Source: Actinomycetota bacterium (GTDB taxonomy: Bacteria > Actinomycetota > Thermoleophilia > Gaiellales > F1-60-MAGs149). Taken from it: a DNA stretch of 47,599 bases. Position numbers and translations under genes: made by a program. How positions within the stretch are numbered: the first letter of the stretch is position 1; every line of letters begins with the position of its first letter. Shown piece by piece: positions 23,813-33,809 of this stretch. The notes beneath the pieces were generated by a model. That model had not been told where the DNA came from and did no database searches. It saw nothing but the letters and a program-made list of their open reading frames with translations. The DNA is taken from assembly GCA_009885805.1 (NCBI GenBank), contig VFJZ01000052.1:1-47599 (forward strand), read 5' to 3'.

Positions 23813-24763
23813 TCAGCTTACCGCGGCGACCGCGCGGAGGAAGGCGTGGTCCTGGGTCAGGAAGTCGAGTTCCTCACCGATCAGCGTCTCGAAGGGCGGA
23901 ACGCGCAGCGCCACCCACCGCCTCGGCCTGCCGGGCGCGTCGACGATCGCGACGCCCTCCTCCGGGCGATCGACCACGAACCGCACCCCACCCGCCGTCA
24001 GCGCCACCTGGAGCAGCGACCCTGCCCGCATGTCGTCCCGCGCGACCGGATCGAGGGCGAGCGCCGGGTCCGTCTCGGCCGAGGAGGCGAGCCAGCCCGC
24101 GAGCAGGCGAGCCTGCGCAGCCGAGCCGCGGACGTAGCGGATCGCGATCTGCTCGAGGCGGCCCAGCCGCTCGGCGTGATCCGGATCGTCGAAGATCGCG
24201 GCGATCACCTCCCGCCAGCCGGTGATCTTCGTCCAGGCGAGGTCGGTCACGATCTCGCGGCCCTGCGCGATCAGACCACCGAGGACGTCGAGCGTCGCGG
24301 GATGACGCGTCGAGTCGGTCACGAGCCGGGTCGCCAGCGGCCGCAGCGACGCGAACGGCGTCTCGTCGGGATCGAGCGGCGCCAGCCACAGCAGGAACAC
24401 CGGCAGGTCGGGGAGGAGCAGGCTCGCCGCCATGCTGGCGAGTGCGACCCCGTCGGACGGGCCCTGCAGCCGGACGAGCTCGCAGCAGACGAGGCTGTGA
24501 CCACCCTCCTGCATCGGCGAGCAGAACACCGACGACTCCGCTGTCACCCCGGTCGCCGTCGCGATCCCACAGGCGACGAGTGCGCGACTCGGTCGAGAGT
24601 GGCGGAGGGCGCCGATCGCGTTCGCACACGCGGTCGCGACCGCCGCGTCGTCGGCAAAGGCGACGAGGTCGACGATGTGCGTCCGCATCCCGGCCTGCTC
24701 ACCCGCCGCCGACCCGCGCAGGGCCGCCAGTTCGCGCTCGATCTGAAGCGGCGTCGTGGTCAC
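23813..24763 (-). CDS. opcA: Glucose-6-phosphate dehydrogenase assembly protein OpcA
   Basis: 316 aa from GTG 24763, overlapping the zwf stop (GTGA). Family segments visible are HIVDLVAFADD, ALRHSRPSRALVACG, VCCELVRLQG, LLLPDLPVFLLWL, and LDVLGGLIAQGREIVTDLAWTKITGWREVIAAIFDD in pieces. OpcA activates or assembles Zwf in actinobacteria and cyanobacteria. Position directly after zwf and before pgl is the usual arrangement. A longer frame from 24868 is only zwf read in another frame. Confidence 0.92.
   Translation of the reverse strand: MTTTPLQIERELAALRGSAAGEQAGMRTHIVDLVAFADDAAVATACANAIGALRHSRPSRALVACGIATATGVTAESSVFCSPMQEGGHSLVCCELVRLQGPSDGVALASMAASLLLPDLPVFLLWLAPLDPDETPFASLRPLATRLVTDSTRHPATLDVLGGLIAQGREIVTDLAWTKITGWREVIAAIFDDPDHAERLGRLEQIAIRYVRGSAAQARLLAGWLASSAETDPALALDPVARDDMRAGSLLQVALTAGGVRFVVDRPEEGVAIVDAPGRPRRWVALRVPPFETLIGEELDFLTQDHAFLRAVAAVS
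23815..23820 (-). promoter_or_regulatory. Possible internal -10 box before pgl (TAAGCT)
   Basis: TAAGCT on the reverse strand ends 6 bases before ATG 23808, over the last codons of opcA. It fits TANNNT but may be chance within an operon. Confidence 0.25.
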
Positions 24764-26274
24764 GGCCGGCGCCACCGCCGCCGGTCGCGTGCAACAAGCT
24801 CGTCCGCAGCCTCGGGGCCCCACGAGCCAGCCTCGTAGTGGTGCGGCCCGCCGCCCTGCAGCTGCCACGAGTCGAGCAGCGGCTCGATGATCCGCCAGGA
24901 CTCCTCGACGGCGTCCTGACGGGGGAAGTTGGTGCCGTCACCGCGCATCACGTCGAGAAGGAGCGTCTCGTAGGCCTCCGCCGGCGACGACGAGAACGCG
25001 GTGTCGTACTGGAAGTCCATGTTGACCGTCCGGATCTGGATCCGCTCGGACGGCACCTTCGCGCCGAAGCGCAAGGAGATTCCCTCGTTCGGCTGGATCC
25101 GCAGGACGAGCACGTTCGGCTCGAGCTGCTCCGCGGCCGCATAGGAGAACGGCAGGTGCGGGACGCGCTTGAACTGGATCGCGACTTCCGTCACGCGCTT
25201 CGGCAGTCGCTTGCCGGTGCGCAGGTAGATCGGCGTGTCGGCCCAGCGCCAGTTGTCGATCAGCAGCCGCATCGCGATGTAGGTCTCGACGTCGGAGTGC
25301 GCGCCGACGCCCTCCTCCTCCCGGTACGACCGCGCCAGCCGGCCGTCGGCGTGCCCGGCGACGTACTGCCCGCGGACGACGTCGGCCGGCCGCACCGGGC
25401 GACAGGAGACGAGCGCCTTGCCGCGCTCGTCGCGCACCGCCTCGGCATCGAACGACGCGGGCGGCTCCATCGCCACGAAGCTGAGCACCTGCAGCATGTG
25501 GTTCTGGACGATGTCGCGCAGCGCGCCGGCCTCCTCGTAGAACCTGCCGCGGCCCTCCACCCCGATCGACTCGGCGACGGTGATCTGGACGTGATCGATG
25601 AAGTTGCGGTTCCAGACCGGTTCGAAGATCCCGTTCGCGAACCGGAATACGAGGATGTTCTGGACCGACTCCTTCCCGAGGTAGTGGTCGATCCGGAAGA
25701 TCTGACGCTCGGCGAACGCCCGATGAACGGACGCGTTGAGCGCAGCCGAGCTCGCCAGGTCGCTGCCGAACGGCTTCTCGATCACGACGCGCCTGAACGT
25801 CCGGTCCGTCTCGGCGGCGAGGCCGGCGTCGCCGAGCCCGTCGACGATGACCGGGAACTGGGACGGCGGCACGCTGAGGTAGTAGAGGACGTTTCCTGCC
25901 GTCCCCAGGTCCGTGTCGGCCGCGGCCAACCGGGCCGCGAGTGCGGCGTACGTTGCGGCGTCGTCGAAGTTGCCGGTGATCCAGTGCAGCATCGCCGCGA
26001 AGCCCTGCCACTCGACCTCCGTCACGGGCGTGCGGGAGAACGACTCGCAGCGGGCCCGCATCTCCGCGCGGTAGCCCTCGTCGCCGCCGGCGTCGCGGCG
26101 GCCGATGCCGATCAGGGCGAACCCCGTCGGCAGGAGCCGGCGCAGGTAGAGGTTGTAGAGAGCCGGGACGAGCTTGCGGCCGGCGAGGTCGCCCTGACCG
26201 CCGAAGATGACCATCGCGCAGGGCCCGGGGACGCGATGCATCCGCAATTCGTCGCGGAGCGGGTTGACTGCCAT
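24760..26274 (-). CDS. zwf: Glucose-6-phosphate 1-dehydrogenase
   Basis: 504 aa from ATG 26274, sharing one base with the pgi stop (TGATG). The cofactor motif is IFGGQGDLAGRKLVPALY near residue 23; the substrate and catalytic signature RIDHYLGKESVQNIL is near 195, and KPFGSDL is just before. AGALRDIVQNHMLQVL and RLLIDNWRWADTPIYLRTGKRL complete the family pattern. It oxidises glucose 6-phosphate to the lactone, making NADPH. The usual GASGDL variant is GGQGDL here, as in many homologues. Confidence 0.95.
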   Translation of the reverse strand: MAVNPLRDELRMHRVPGPCAMVIFGGQGDLAGRKLVPALYNLYLRRLLPTGFALIGIGRRDAGGDEGYRAEMRARCESFSRTPVTEVEWQGFAAMLHWITGNFDDAATYAALAARLAAADTDLGTAGNVLYYLSVPPSQFPVIVDGLGDAGLAAETDRTFRRVVIEKPFGSDLASSAALNASVHRAFAERQIFRIDHYLGKESVQNILVFRFANGIFEPVWNRNFIDHVQITVAESIGVEGRGRFYEEAGALRDIVQNHMLQVLSFVAMEPPASFDAEAVRDERGKALVSCRPVRPADVVRGQYVAGHADGRLARSYREEEGVGAHSDVETYIAMRLLIDNWRWADTPIYLRTGKRLPKRVTEVAIQFKRVPHLPFSYAAAEQLEPNVLVLRIQPNEGISLRFGAKVPSERIQIRTVNMDFQYDTAFSSSPAEAYETLLLDVMRGDGTNFPRQDAVEESWRIIEPLLDSWQLQGGGPHHYEAGSWGPEAADELVARDRRRWRRP

Positions 26275-27800
26275 CAGTGGGCTCCGAGAGCGGCGCGGAC
26301 CGCCGCCTCGACGCGGTCGAGCGTAACCCGCGCGACGGGCTGACCCGTCGCGCGCAGGGCCTGCGCGTCGCCGATCGCCTGCGCCTCGATGACGGTGCGG
26401 AACGTCCACGGACGACCCGGAATCGGGGCGTCGGAGTCGCTGCCGGACACCACCTGGAGGTAGATCCCCTGCCGCGAGCCGCCCTTGTGGAGCTGACCGG
26501 TGGAGTGCAGGTAGCGCGGCCCGAAGCCGAGCTGCGTCGCGACGCCGAGGGTGTCTCGGATCTCGTGCCTGAGCCCCTGGAGCAGGTGCTCGTTCTCGCC
26601 GCTCGGCGTGACGTACGCCTGAATCACGACGAACGACCGGCCGCGTACGGCCGAGCCGAGAGCCGACCCGACGTCACCCGGGTCGACGGCGGCGAGCGCG
26701 CCGGTCGCCTCGTACGTCTGAAGCGCGGCGACGACCTCGTCCTTGGCCGCCTGGACGTTCGGCTGGTCGAACGGGTTGATCCGGAGCAGCGCGCCGCAGT
26801 AGGCGGTGGCGAGCTCCCAGAGGACCATCTGCGCACCGAGGTCCGGGGGTTCGGTGAGATGGATGCGCTCGACGTCGAAGCCGGCGGCCTCGATCGGCGC
26901 GACCTCGGCGTCCTTCATCCCGTCGAGCCGCAGGTAGACGAACAGCCGATCGTCGCCGTACACCGACGGCGGACCGGGTCGCTCCTCCGCCAGTGGGATG
27001 ACCCCGGTGCCGTCCTTGCCCGTCGACTCCGCCACCAGTTGCTCGAGCCAGAGGCCGAACGGTCCGATGCCGGGGTCGGTGATGATCGTCAGCTTGTCGC
27101 GCCCCTCGCGCACGCCGGCGGCGAGCAGCGCACCGAGCTGCAACGGCATGTTGCTGCCCGGGTCAGTGCCCGGCCCGGAGGCGGCGAGCATCGCGGCGGC
27201 CGAGTCGAGCAGCGGCATGATCTCGATCCCCGACAGTGCCGCCGGAACGAGGCCGAAGTAGGACAGGGCGGAGAAGCGGCCACCGATGTCCGGTCGGTTG
27301 AGAAAGACGCGCCGGAAGTTGCGCTCGACCGCCCGGCCGGCGAGTTTCGAGCCGGGGTCGGTGATGGCGATGAACCGGGAGGAGTCACGCCCGGTTGCTT
27401 CCCAGAAGTACTCCTCCATCACCTCCGGCTCGAGCGTCGAGCCCGACTTCGACCCGATCACGAACAACGAGCCGTCGATCGGCACCTGCCGGACGGCGTC
27501 GGGGTCGGTGGTGTCGAGGACGTGGATGATGCCGCCGAAGGCCTTGCCGAACACGAGCGGCGCGAGGCTCGAACCGCCCATTGCGCACAGCACGACACGG
27601 TCGAAGCCGCGCATCGTCGCGGACGCCCAGTCCTGGATCGCGGGCATCGCGCTTCGCATCTCCGCCACGACGGGGATCCAGCCCGTCCAGCGACCGATCT
27701 CGGCGGCGATCTCGGGATCGTCCGACCAGAGCGAGCCGTCGGCGGCAAACAGCTTGCGGACCGCGTCGCGCTCGATCAGCTCAGCGATCGCGTCAGACAC
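26274..27800 (-). CDS. pgi: Glucose-6-phosphate isomerase (actinobacterial pentose-cluster type)
   Basis: 508 aa from GTG 27800, with GGGAGG 8 bases upstream and an 8-base overlap with tkt. The SIS-type sugar-phosphate motifs are [17 protein letters not shown] near residue 72, [20 protein letters not shown], and the late [18 protein letters not shown] and [16 protein letters not shown]. This resembles the PGI half of bifunctional transaldolase/PGI proteins, but no transaldolase domain precedes it. It interconverts glucose 6-phosphate and fructose 6-phosphate, tying glycolysis to the Zwf branch. Why it occupies the usual tal position is unclear. Confidence 0.9.
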   Translation of the reverse strand: MSDAIAELIERDAVRKLFAADGSLWSDDPEIAAEIGRWTGWIPVVAEMRSAMPAIQDWASATMRGFDRVVLCAMGGSSLAPLVFGKAFGGIIHVLDTTDPDAVRQVPIDGSLFVIGSKSGSTLEPEVMEEYFWEATGRDSSRFIAITDPGSKLAGRAVERNFRRVFLNRPDIGGRFSALSYFGLVPAALSGIEIMPLLDSAAAMLAASGPGTDPGSNMPLQLGALLAAGVREGRDKLTIITDPGIGPFGLWLEQLVAESTGKDGTGVIPLAEERPGPPSVYGDDRLFVYLRLDGMKDAEVAPIEAAGFDVERIHLTEPPDLGAQMVLWELATAYCGALLRINPFDQPNVQAAKDEVVAALQTYEATGALAAVDPGDVGSALGSAVRGRSFVVIQAYVTPSGENEHLLQGLRHEIRDTLGVATQLGFGPRYLHSTGQLHKGGSRQGIYLQVVSGSDSDAPIPGRPWTFRTVIEAQAIGDAQALRATGQPVARVTLDRVEAAVRAALGAH

Positions 27801-29778
27801 CGTGCACCTCCCTGACGGCAGCGACGACAGCTTCCGGTGAGATGCCGAGGTTGCGGGCAACGGTCTTGCCCGGCGCGGACGCGCCGAAGCGATCGATGCC
27901 GATGGAGTGCCCGTGATCGCCGACCCAGCGCTCCCAGCCGAAGGTCGAGCCGGCCTCGATCGACACCCGCGTCCGCACCGCCGGTGGCAGCACTTCGTCC
28001 CGGTACGCCGGGTCCTGCAGCGCGAACAGGTCCCACGACGGCATCGAGACGACGCGCACGCCGATGCCGGCGGCCTGCAGCACCTCGCGCGCGGCGAGCG
28101 CGTCGTGGACCTCGGAGCCCGAGGCGATCACGATCGCGTCGAGTCCGCCGCTGGCCTCGGCGAGCACGTACGCGCCGCGGGCAACGCCGCCCCCGGCCGT
28201 CGCCTCCAGGGTCGGCAGCGCCTGCCTCGTCAGCTGCAGCGCGGTCGGGCCGTCGCGGCGCTCCATCGCCAGACGCCACGCCCAGGCGGTCTCGTTCGCG
28301 TCGCACGGGCGGAACGAGACGAGGTTCGGGATCAGGCGGAGCGCCATCAGGTGCTCGACCGGCTGGTGCGTCGGCCCGTCCTCGCCGAGCCAGACCGAGT
28401 CGTGCGTCCAGACGTAGGTCACCGGGAGCTTCATGATCGCGGCGAGCCGGACCGCCGGGCGCATGTAGTCCGAGAAGATCAGGAACGTCGCGCCGAACAC
28501 GCGCAGGCCGCCGTGGCAGGCCATCCCGTTGAGGATCGAGCCCATGCCGTGCTCGCGGATGCCCCAGTGGAAGTTGCGACCGCCGTACGCGCCGGCGGCG
28601 ATCGACTCGTACGCCTTCATGTGCGTGTTGTTCGAGGGCGACAGGTCGGCCGAGCCGCCGACCAGTTCCGGCACGGCGGCCGCGACGGCCTGCAGGACCT
28701 TGCCGGAGGCAGCACGGGTCGCCATCGCGTCGTCGGCGGCGGTGAACGTCGGTACGGCGTCCGCAAACCCGGCGGGCAGGTCGCCGCGGAGCGTCCGCGA
28801 GAGCTCGGCGGCGAGGTCGGCGTGCGCGACGCGATAGGCGGCGACGCGGTCCTGCCAGGCGGCCGAGGCGGCGGCACCGGCGGCGCGCCGGTCGCAGTGC
28901 GCGGCGACGTCGTCGGGCACGAGGAACTGCGCGTCCTCCGGCCAGTCGTAGACGCGCTTCGTAAGGCGGATCTCCTCCTCGCCGAGCGGCTCACCGTGGG
29001 CGCTGGCGGTGTCCTGCTTGTTGGGCGAGCCAGGCGCGATGTGGGTGCGGACGATGATCATGCTCGGCCGCTCGTCGGCGTCGGCCGCGGCGAGCGCGGC
29101 CCGCATCGTGTCGAGCGTCCAGGTGTCGTCGAAGCGCTGCACGTGCCAGCCGTACGCGGTGTAGCGAGCGCCGACGTCCTCGGAGAAGGACAGTGCCGTG
29201 TCACCCTCGATCGAGATGTGGTTGTCGTCGTAGAAGCAGGTGAGGCGTCCGAGGCGCAGGTGACCGGCGAGCGACGACACCTCCGCCGAGACGCCCTCCT
29301 GGAGATCGCCGTCGGAGCAGATGCAGTACGTGCGGTGGTCGACGATCTCGTGTCCCGGCCGGTTGAAACGCTCGGCCAGCATCCGCTCGGCCAGTGCCAT
29401 GCCGACGGCGTTGCCGACGCCCTGCCCGAGCGGGCCGGTCGTCGTCTCGATGCCCGGCGTGTCGTGCAGCTCGGGATGCCCGGGAGTCGCCGATCCCCAC
29501 TGCCGGAACGACTGCAGGTCCTCGCTGCTGACCCCATAGCCCGCCAGGTGCAGCGCCGCGTACTGGAGGATGCAGGCGTGGCCGGCGGAGAGCACGAAGC
29601 GGTCCCGATCCGGCCAGTGCGGATCGGCCGGGTCGTGCCGCATCACCTCGCTGTAGAGGAGGTAGGCGAGCGGCGCAAGCGCCATGGCGGTGCCCGGATG
29701 TCCCGAGTTCGCCTTCTGCACCCCATCCATGGCAAGGGTGCGGATGGTCGTGATCGACCGATCTTCGACGGAGGACAT
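27793..29778 (-). CDS. tkt: Transketolase
   Basis: 661 aa from ATG 29778. The N-terminal TPP-binding half has [57 protein letters not shown] and [13 protein letters not shown] (the GDG-type motif). The pyrimidine-binding half has [18 protein letters not shown] and [20 protein letters not shown]. The length is standard. It transfers two-carbon units in the non-oxidative pentose phosphate pathway. It is the first gene of tkt-pgi-zwf-opcA-pgl; no convincing -10 box was seen in the 32 bases before it. Confidence 0.95.
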   Translation of the reverse strand: MSSVEDRSITTIRTLAMDGVQKANSGHPGTAMALAPLAYLLYSEVMRHDPADPHWPDRDRFVLSAGHACILQYAALHLAGYGVSSEDLQSFRQWGSATPGHPELHDTPGIETTTGPLGQGVGNAVGMALAERMLAERFNRPGHEIVDHRTYCICSDGDLQEGVSAEVSSLAGHLRLGRLTCFYDDNHISIEGDTALSFSEDVGARYTAYGWHVQRFDDTWTLDTMRAALAAADADERPSMIIVRTHIAPGSPNKQDTASAHGEPLGEEEIRLTKRVYDWPEDAQFLVPDDVAAHCDRRAAGAAASAAWQDRVAAYRVAHADLAAELSRTLRGDLPAGFADAVPTFTAADDAMATRAASGKVLQAVAAAVPELVGGSADLSPSNNTHMKAYESIAAGAYGGRNFHWGIREHGMGSILNGMACHGGLRVFGATFLIFSDYMRPAVRLAAIMKLPVTYVWTHDSVWLGEDGPTHQPVEHLMALRLIPNLVSFRPCDANETAWAWRLAMERRDGPTALQLTRQALPTLEATAGGGVARGAYVLAEASGGLDAIVIASGSEVHDALAAREVLQAAGIGVRVVSMPSWDLFALQDPAYRDEVLPPAVRTRVSIEAGSTFGWERWVGDHGHSIGIDRFGASAPGKTVARNLGISPEAVVAAVREVHGV

Positions 29779-29810
29779 GTGCGGGGGGATCTCCGGTATC
29801 TGGGGGGGAT

Positions 29811-30692
29811 TCAGGACGGGTCTTCGCGGAGCCTAGGCGGCGCGGTCCGCGGCTTCGGCCCCTCCGCGCAGCCCCGGCGGTGGATCTGCAGGGGTGCGCG
29901 GTGGTCTCTATCGACCTGAACCGTCGTATGCGTTACCCCGAACTCCGTTTCGATGATCGCCTCCAGATCGTGCAGAAGGGCGTGCTGGTCGACCCCCCTG
30001 GCGGCGACCACGTGCACGGCGAGAGCGTCGAAACCACTCGTGATCGTCCAGATGTGCAGATCGTGCACCTCGACGACCCCGGGGACGGCGCACAGCACCG
30101 TTCCGATCCGATCCGGGTCGAGACGTTTCGGCGCACGCTCGAGCAGGATCCGCACCGACTCGGCGATCAGACCGCGGGCCGAGACGATGCAGAGTCCGGC
30201 GACCCCGAGCGCGATCACGGGATCGGCCGCGTCCCAGCCGAACGTCGCGACCAGGACGCCGGCCACGACCACGCCACCCGAGCCGGCCACGTCGACGACG
30301 GTGTGGGCGAGCGCACCACGGAGGTTGAGGTCGTGCCGGCTGCCGGCGCGCAGCATCGCGATCACCGCCGCGCCATTGGCGGCAATGCCGAGCACGCCGA
30401 ACGCGATCACACCCAGGCCGTCGACCGCCGGCGGATCGTCCAGGCGGCGCACCGCCTCGACCGCGATCAGCAGGCCGAGCGCGACCAGCGAAAGGCCGTT
30501 GACGAGCGCCGCCAGGATCTCGACGCGTCCCCACCCGAACGTGCGGCTGCCCGACGCGCCCCGCAGCGCCAGGCTCGCGGCTGCGAGGGCGATCGCAACG
30601 GCGAACCCGTCGGAGACGTTGTGGGCAGCGTCGCCGAGCAGCGCCACCGAGCCGAGGTAGAGACCGCCGACGACCTGCGCAAGCCCGAACAA
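29811..30692 (-). CDS. Cation diffusion facilitator (CDF) metal transporter, start unclear
   Basis: At least 293 aa from TTG 30692, with six membrane segments and two HxxxD metal sites ([10 protein letters not shown] and [10 protein letters not shown]). Its cytoplasmic C-terminal domain contains [21 protein letters not shown]. It exports Zn2+/Co2+-type ions across the inner membrane. The TTG cuts into the first membrane helix. The frame is open for 26 codons further upstream, encoding HGHDHVDRSAGRYSLRLTLA, a typical CDF His-rich N-terminus, directly back to the TGA stop of the DUF1385 gene, but without ATG, GTG or TTG. The real start may be non-canonical. Confidence 0.85.
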   Translation of the reverse strand: MFGLAQVVGGLYLGSVALLGDAAHNVSDGFAVAIALAAASLALRGASGSRTFGWGRVEILAALVNGLSLVALGLLIAVEAVRRLDDPPAVDGLGVIAFGVLGIAANGAAVIAMLRAGSRHDLNLRGALAHTVVDVAGSGGVVVAGVLVATFGWDAADPVIALGVAGLCIVSARGLIAESVRILLERAPKRLDPDRIGTVLCAVPGVVEVHDLHIWTITSGFDALAVHVVAARGVDQHALLHDLEAIIETEFGVTHTTVQVDRDHRAPLQIHRRGCAEGPKPRTAPPRLREDPS

Positions 30693-30770
30693 CGTCGTCA
30701 GCGCCAGCGTCAGCCGAAGCGAGTACCGGCCGGCCGAGCGATCGACGTGGTCGTGACCGTGTGCCGTCGC

Positions 30771-31550
30771 TCAGCCCTCGAGGACGAGGAGCCGATCGAG
30801 CGCGGCCCGGGCCACGGCGAGCTCGTCGGGCGACGGCTCGCGCGTTCCCAGCGCCCGCTGCAGCAGGTCACCCGGGGCCCGGAACAGCTTCGCGAGCGGG
30901 TGCGCGCCATGTCGCGCCGCCCAGCCGAACGCCTCGACGGCAACGCCCATCGCGGCGAGACTGGCTCCGGTCCGCGCCAGTGGCTGCCGGCCGCGGCGTA
31001 CCTTCGACGCGAGCACGTTCCCCGCTACCGTCAGCGCGAGCAGCGGCGCAACCAGGTGCGAGCCGCAGCGGTCGTGCTCCTTCGCGGTCGCCGCCACGTC
31101 GCCGCCCGTCTCGTACGCGCCGATCGTCTTGTGCTCGGCGCCGTGGTACCGCGCCAGCGAGGATGAGCGCAGCATCGCGACGGCGGGCAGCAGGGCCAGC
31201 ACGGAGGCGAGGGCCTCGACCGTCGCGGGCGGAACACCGCGGCGGCGGGCGCCGTGCGTGACGGCCATCGTCGAGGCCGACAGGGCGATCACGGCGGGGT
31301 TCTCGAACGCGAGCTTCGCCTCGGGCAGCGCGCGCTTCAGCTGCGGCAGGATGCCGACCATCTCGGCCAGCTTGAGCACGCCGCGCGCGACCGGGAAGCG
31401 CGCCAGCGCTCCCGGCAGGGGGCGCTTGGGGCCCGCTGCGACATGGATCTCGCCGTCGGCGCCGCGCACCGCCGCCGCCCAGTGCGTCGGGCCATGGACG
31501 AAGAGCCCGTTGCGGAGCGCCATCCCTCCGAGCTTCAACTGCTCAGCCAC
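30771..31550 (-). CDS. DUF1385 family membrane protein
   Basis: 259 aa from GTG 31550 (VAEQLKLGGMALRNGLFVHG), the start supported by TACTGT 6 bases upstream. The family signature YHGAEHKTIGAYETG is near residue 145, preceded by GGMALRNGLFVHGP and followed by CGSHLVAPLLAL. Several hydrophobic stretches suggest membrane association. The EHK/His motif suggests metal binding. The function of the family is unknown. The CDF transporter follows in the same frame with no gap after its TGA. Confidence 0.88.
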   Translation of the reverse strand: MAEQLKLGGMALRNGLFVHGPTHWAAAVRGADGEIHVAAGPKRPLPGALARFPVARGVLKLAEMVGILPQLKRALPEAKLAFENPAVIALSASTMAVTHGARRRGVPPATVEALASVLALLPAVAMLRSSSLARYHGAEHKTIGAYETGGDVAATAKEHDRCGSHLVAPLLALTVAGNVLASKVRRGRQPLARTGASLAAMGVAVEAFGWAARHGAHPLAKLFRAPGDLLQRALGTREPSPDELAVARAALDRLLVLEG

Positions 31551-31556
31551 CGTCTC

Positions 31557-31562
31557 ACAGTA
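31557..31562 (-). promoter_or_regulatory. Leaderless-type -10 box of the DUF1385 gene (TACTGT)
   Basis: TACTGT on the reverse strand ends 6 bases before GTG 31550, within the 27-base gap to the divergent rarA. Confidence 0.5.
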
Positions 31563-31577
31563 GCGCGGGGTGCGAAG

Positions 31578-32882
31578 ATGACGGCCGTGACCGACCTCTT
31601 CGATGACGCCGCCGACGACGCGACGAGGAGCGCGGCGCCGCTCGCCGAGCGCGTCCGCCCGCCAGCGCTCGCCGGCTTCGTCGGTCAGCCGCACGTGATC
31701 GGGCCCGGCACGGCGCTGCGCCGCGCGATCGACGAGGACCGCGTGCCGTCGTCGATCTTCCACGGCCCGCCGGGAACCGGCAAGACGACGCTCGCGCGCA
31801 TCGTCGCGAACGCGACCGGCGCCGCCTTCGAGGAGCTGTCCGCCGTCCAGGTGGGCAAGGCCGACGTGACGGCCGTGCTCGGACGGGCGCGCGAGCGCCT
31901 CGGCGCGCACGGGCGGCGCACGATCCTCTTCCTCGACGAGATCCACCGCTTCAACAAGGCGCAGCAGGATGCGCTCCTGCCGGCCGTCGAGTCGGGGCTG
32001 ATCACGCTGATCGGTGCCACGACCGAGAACCCGTACTTCGAGATCAACTCTGCCCTGCTGTCCCGGTGTGCGCTGTTCGAGTTCACCGCCCACGAGGCGG
32101 CGGCGACCGAGCAGCTCGTCGGCCGCGGCGCCGACGACCTGGGCGCGGACCTCGAGCCCGGCATGGCTGCGGCGCTCGCCGTGGCTGCGGGCGGCGACGG
32201 CCGGGCAGCGCTGGCGATGCTGGAGTTGGCGCACGCGACCGCCCGTTCCCGCGGCACTGCGATCGGCCCGGACGAGGTCGCCGAGGCGGCGGTGAAGCGG
32301 CCGGTCCGGTTCGATCGCGGCGACGTGCACTTCGACGTCGCGTCCGCCTTCATCAAGAGCATGCGGGGATCGGATCCCGACGCCGCGATCTACTGGCTGG
32401 CAGTGATGATCGCCGGCGGCGAAGACCCGAAGTTCATCGCGCGGCGGATGGTGATCTTCGCATCCGAGGATGTCGGCAATGCCGACCCGCGGGCGCTGGA
32501 GCTGGCGGTCGCCTGCGCCCGCGCGGTCGAGTTCGTCGGCCTGCCGGAAGCGCGCATCAACCTTGCCCAGGGCGTCGCCTACCTGGCGCTCGCGCCGAAG
32601 TCGAACGCGGCGATCCGCGCCATCGACGACGCGCTCGGCGAGGTGCGGCGGAGCGGCAATCTGACGCCGCCGGCGGCGATCCGCGATGCCCACTACGCCG
32701 GTGCGCGGGCGCTCGGGCGGGGCCAGGGCTACGTCTACCCGCACGCCCACGGCGGGTTCGAGCCGTCCCAGCGCTATCTCCCGGACGAACTCGGCGATCG
32801 CCGCTTCTACGAGCCGTCAGCGAATGGCTTCGAGGCCCGCCTGGCGGAGCTGCTGGAGGAGTTCAGGCGCCGCCGCTCGTGA
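31578..32882 (+). CDS. rarA: AAA+ recombination factor RarA/MgsA (WHIP-type ATPase)
   Basis: 434 aa from ATG 31578. Walker A is FHGPPGTGKTTLARIVA near residue 58, Walker B ILFLDEIHRFNKAQQDALLPAVE near 115, sensor 1 LIGATTENPYFEIN, and Arg finger LLSRCALF. The C-terminal half (FIKSMRGSDPDAAIYWLAVMI, ASEDVGNADPRAL, NLTPPAAIRDAHYAGA) is the tetramerisation domain. RarA acts at stalled replication forks with single-strand-binding protein. The usual length is about 440 aa. It ends 3 bases before the convergent arginase gene. Confidence 0.95.
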   Translation: MTAVTDLFDDAADDATRSAAPLAERVRPPALAGFVGQPHVIGPGTALRRAIDEDRVPSSIFHGPPGTGKTTLARIVANATGAAFEELSAVQVGKADVTAVLGRARERLGAHGRRTILFLDEIHRFNKAQQDALLPAVESGLITLIGATTENPYFEINSALLSRCALFEFTAHEAAATEQLVGRGADDLGADLEPGMAAALAVAAGGDGRAALAMLELAHATARSRGTAIGPDEVAEAAVKRPVRFDRGDVHFDVASAFIKSMRGSDPDAAIYWLAVMIAGGEDPKFIARRMVIFASEDVGNADPRALELAVACARAVEFVGLPEARINLAQGVAYLALAPKSNAAIRAIDDALGEVRRSGNLTPPAAIRDAHYAGARALGRGQGYVYPHAHGGFEPSQRYLPDELGDRRFYEPSANGFEARLAELLEEFRRRRS

Positions 32883-32885
32883 CGC

Positions 32886-33797
32886 TCAGAGGATCTTCTG
32901 CCCGAGCGCGGAGCAGACCAGCTCCACGGCGAGCCGCGCCGATCGGTTCTGATCGTCGAGGATCGGGTTCACCTCGACGACCTGCAGCGACCCCATCAGC
33001 CGCGACTCGGCGACCATCTCCATCATCAGGTGCGCCTCGCGATACGTGATGCCGCCCGGCACCGGCGTGCCGACGCCGGGGGCGTGCAGCGGGTCGAGGA
33101 CGTCCATGTCCAGCGAGACGTGCACCCACGGCGCTGCCCGCAGCCGATCGAGCGCCGCCTCGACGGCCGCCTCCATCCCGACGCGATCGATCTCCGCCAT
33201 CGTCACGACGCGGACCTGCGATCGGCGCAGGACCTCGCGCTCCTCGGGGTCGATCGAGCGGACGCCGATCATCGCGACCTGCGCCTCGTCAACCGACGGC
33301 ACCGGCCAGCCGCCGCGGTCGAACCATTCCCGGCCGTACCCGGCGATCGCCGCCACCGGCATGCCGTGGACGTTGCCCGTCGGGCTCGTCTCGGGCGTAT
33401 TCATGTCCGCGTGGGCGTCGATCCACAGCACCGCGCCCGGCCGGCCGTGGGCGCGGGCGAGGCCGCCGAGGACGCCGATCGCGATCGAGTGATCACCGCC
33501 GAGGACGAGCGGCAACGCCCCGGCCAGCGTCGCCGCCTCGACCTGGTCGGCGAGGAGGGCCGAGTAGCGGAGGATCTCGTCGAGGTACTTGGCCCGACCG
33601 TCGCCCTGCACGAGCGCCGCGAGATCGGTGGTTGCGATGTTGCCCTGATCGCGGACGTCGTAGCCGAGGCCTTCGAGACGCGTCTGCAGCGCGGCGTAGC
33701 GGAGCGCCGAGGGGCCCATATCGACGCCTCGCCGGCCCTGACCGAGGTCGAGGGCGGCGCCGATGATCGCAATGCGTCGTGCATCGGATCGATTCAC
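32886..33797 (-). CDS. rocF: Arginase
   Basis: 303 aa from GTG 33797. The ureohydrolase manganese ligands are all present: VLGGDHSIAIG (His), WIDAHADMNTPETSPTGNVHG (Asp-x-His-x-Asp) and VSLDMDVLDPLHAPG (Asp-x-Asp). The opening IIGAALDLGQGRRGVDMGPSALR and the trimer-type ending ARLAVELVCSALGQKIL are RocF-like. It hydrolyses L-arginine to ornithine and urea. It follows an arginase-like paralogue by 9 bases. TAGATT 6 bases upstream overlaps that gene's TAG stop. Confidence 0.93.
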   Translation of the reverse strand: MNRSDARRIAIIGAALDLGQGRRGVDMGPSALRYAALQTRLEGLGYDVRDQGNIATTDLAALVQGDGRAKYLDEILRYSALLADQVEAATLAGALPLVLGGDHSIAIGVLGGLARAHGRPGAVLWIDAHADMNTPETSPTGNVHGMPVAAIAGYGREWFDRGGWPVPSVDEAQVAMIGVRSIDPEEREVLRRSQVRVVTMAEIDRVGMEAAVEAALDRLRAAPWVHVSLDMDVLDPLHAPGVGTPVPGGITYREAHLMMEMVAESRLMGSLQVVEVNPILDDQNRSARLAVELVCSALGQKIL

Positions 33798-33803
33798 GTC
33801 TGC

Positions 33804-33809
33804 AATCTA
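33804..33809 (-). promoter_or_regulatory. Possible -10 box before rocF (TAGATT)
   Basis: TAGATT on the reverse strand ends 6 bases before GTG 33797. Its TAG is also the stop of the upstream paralogue, so chance cannot be excluded. Confidence 0.3.
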
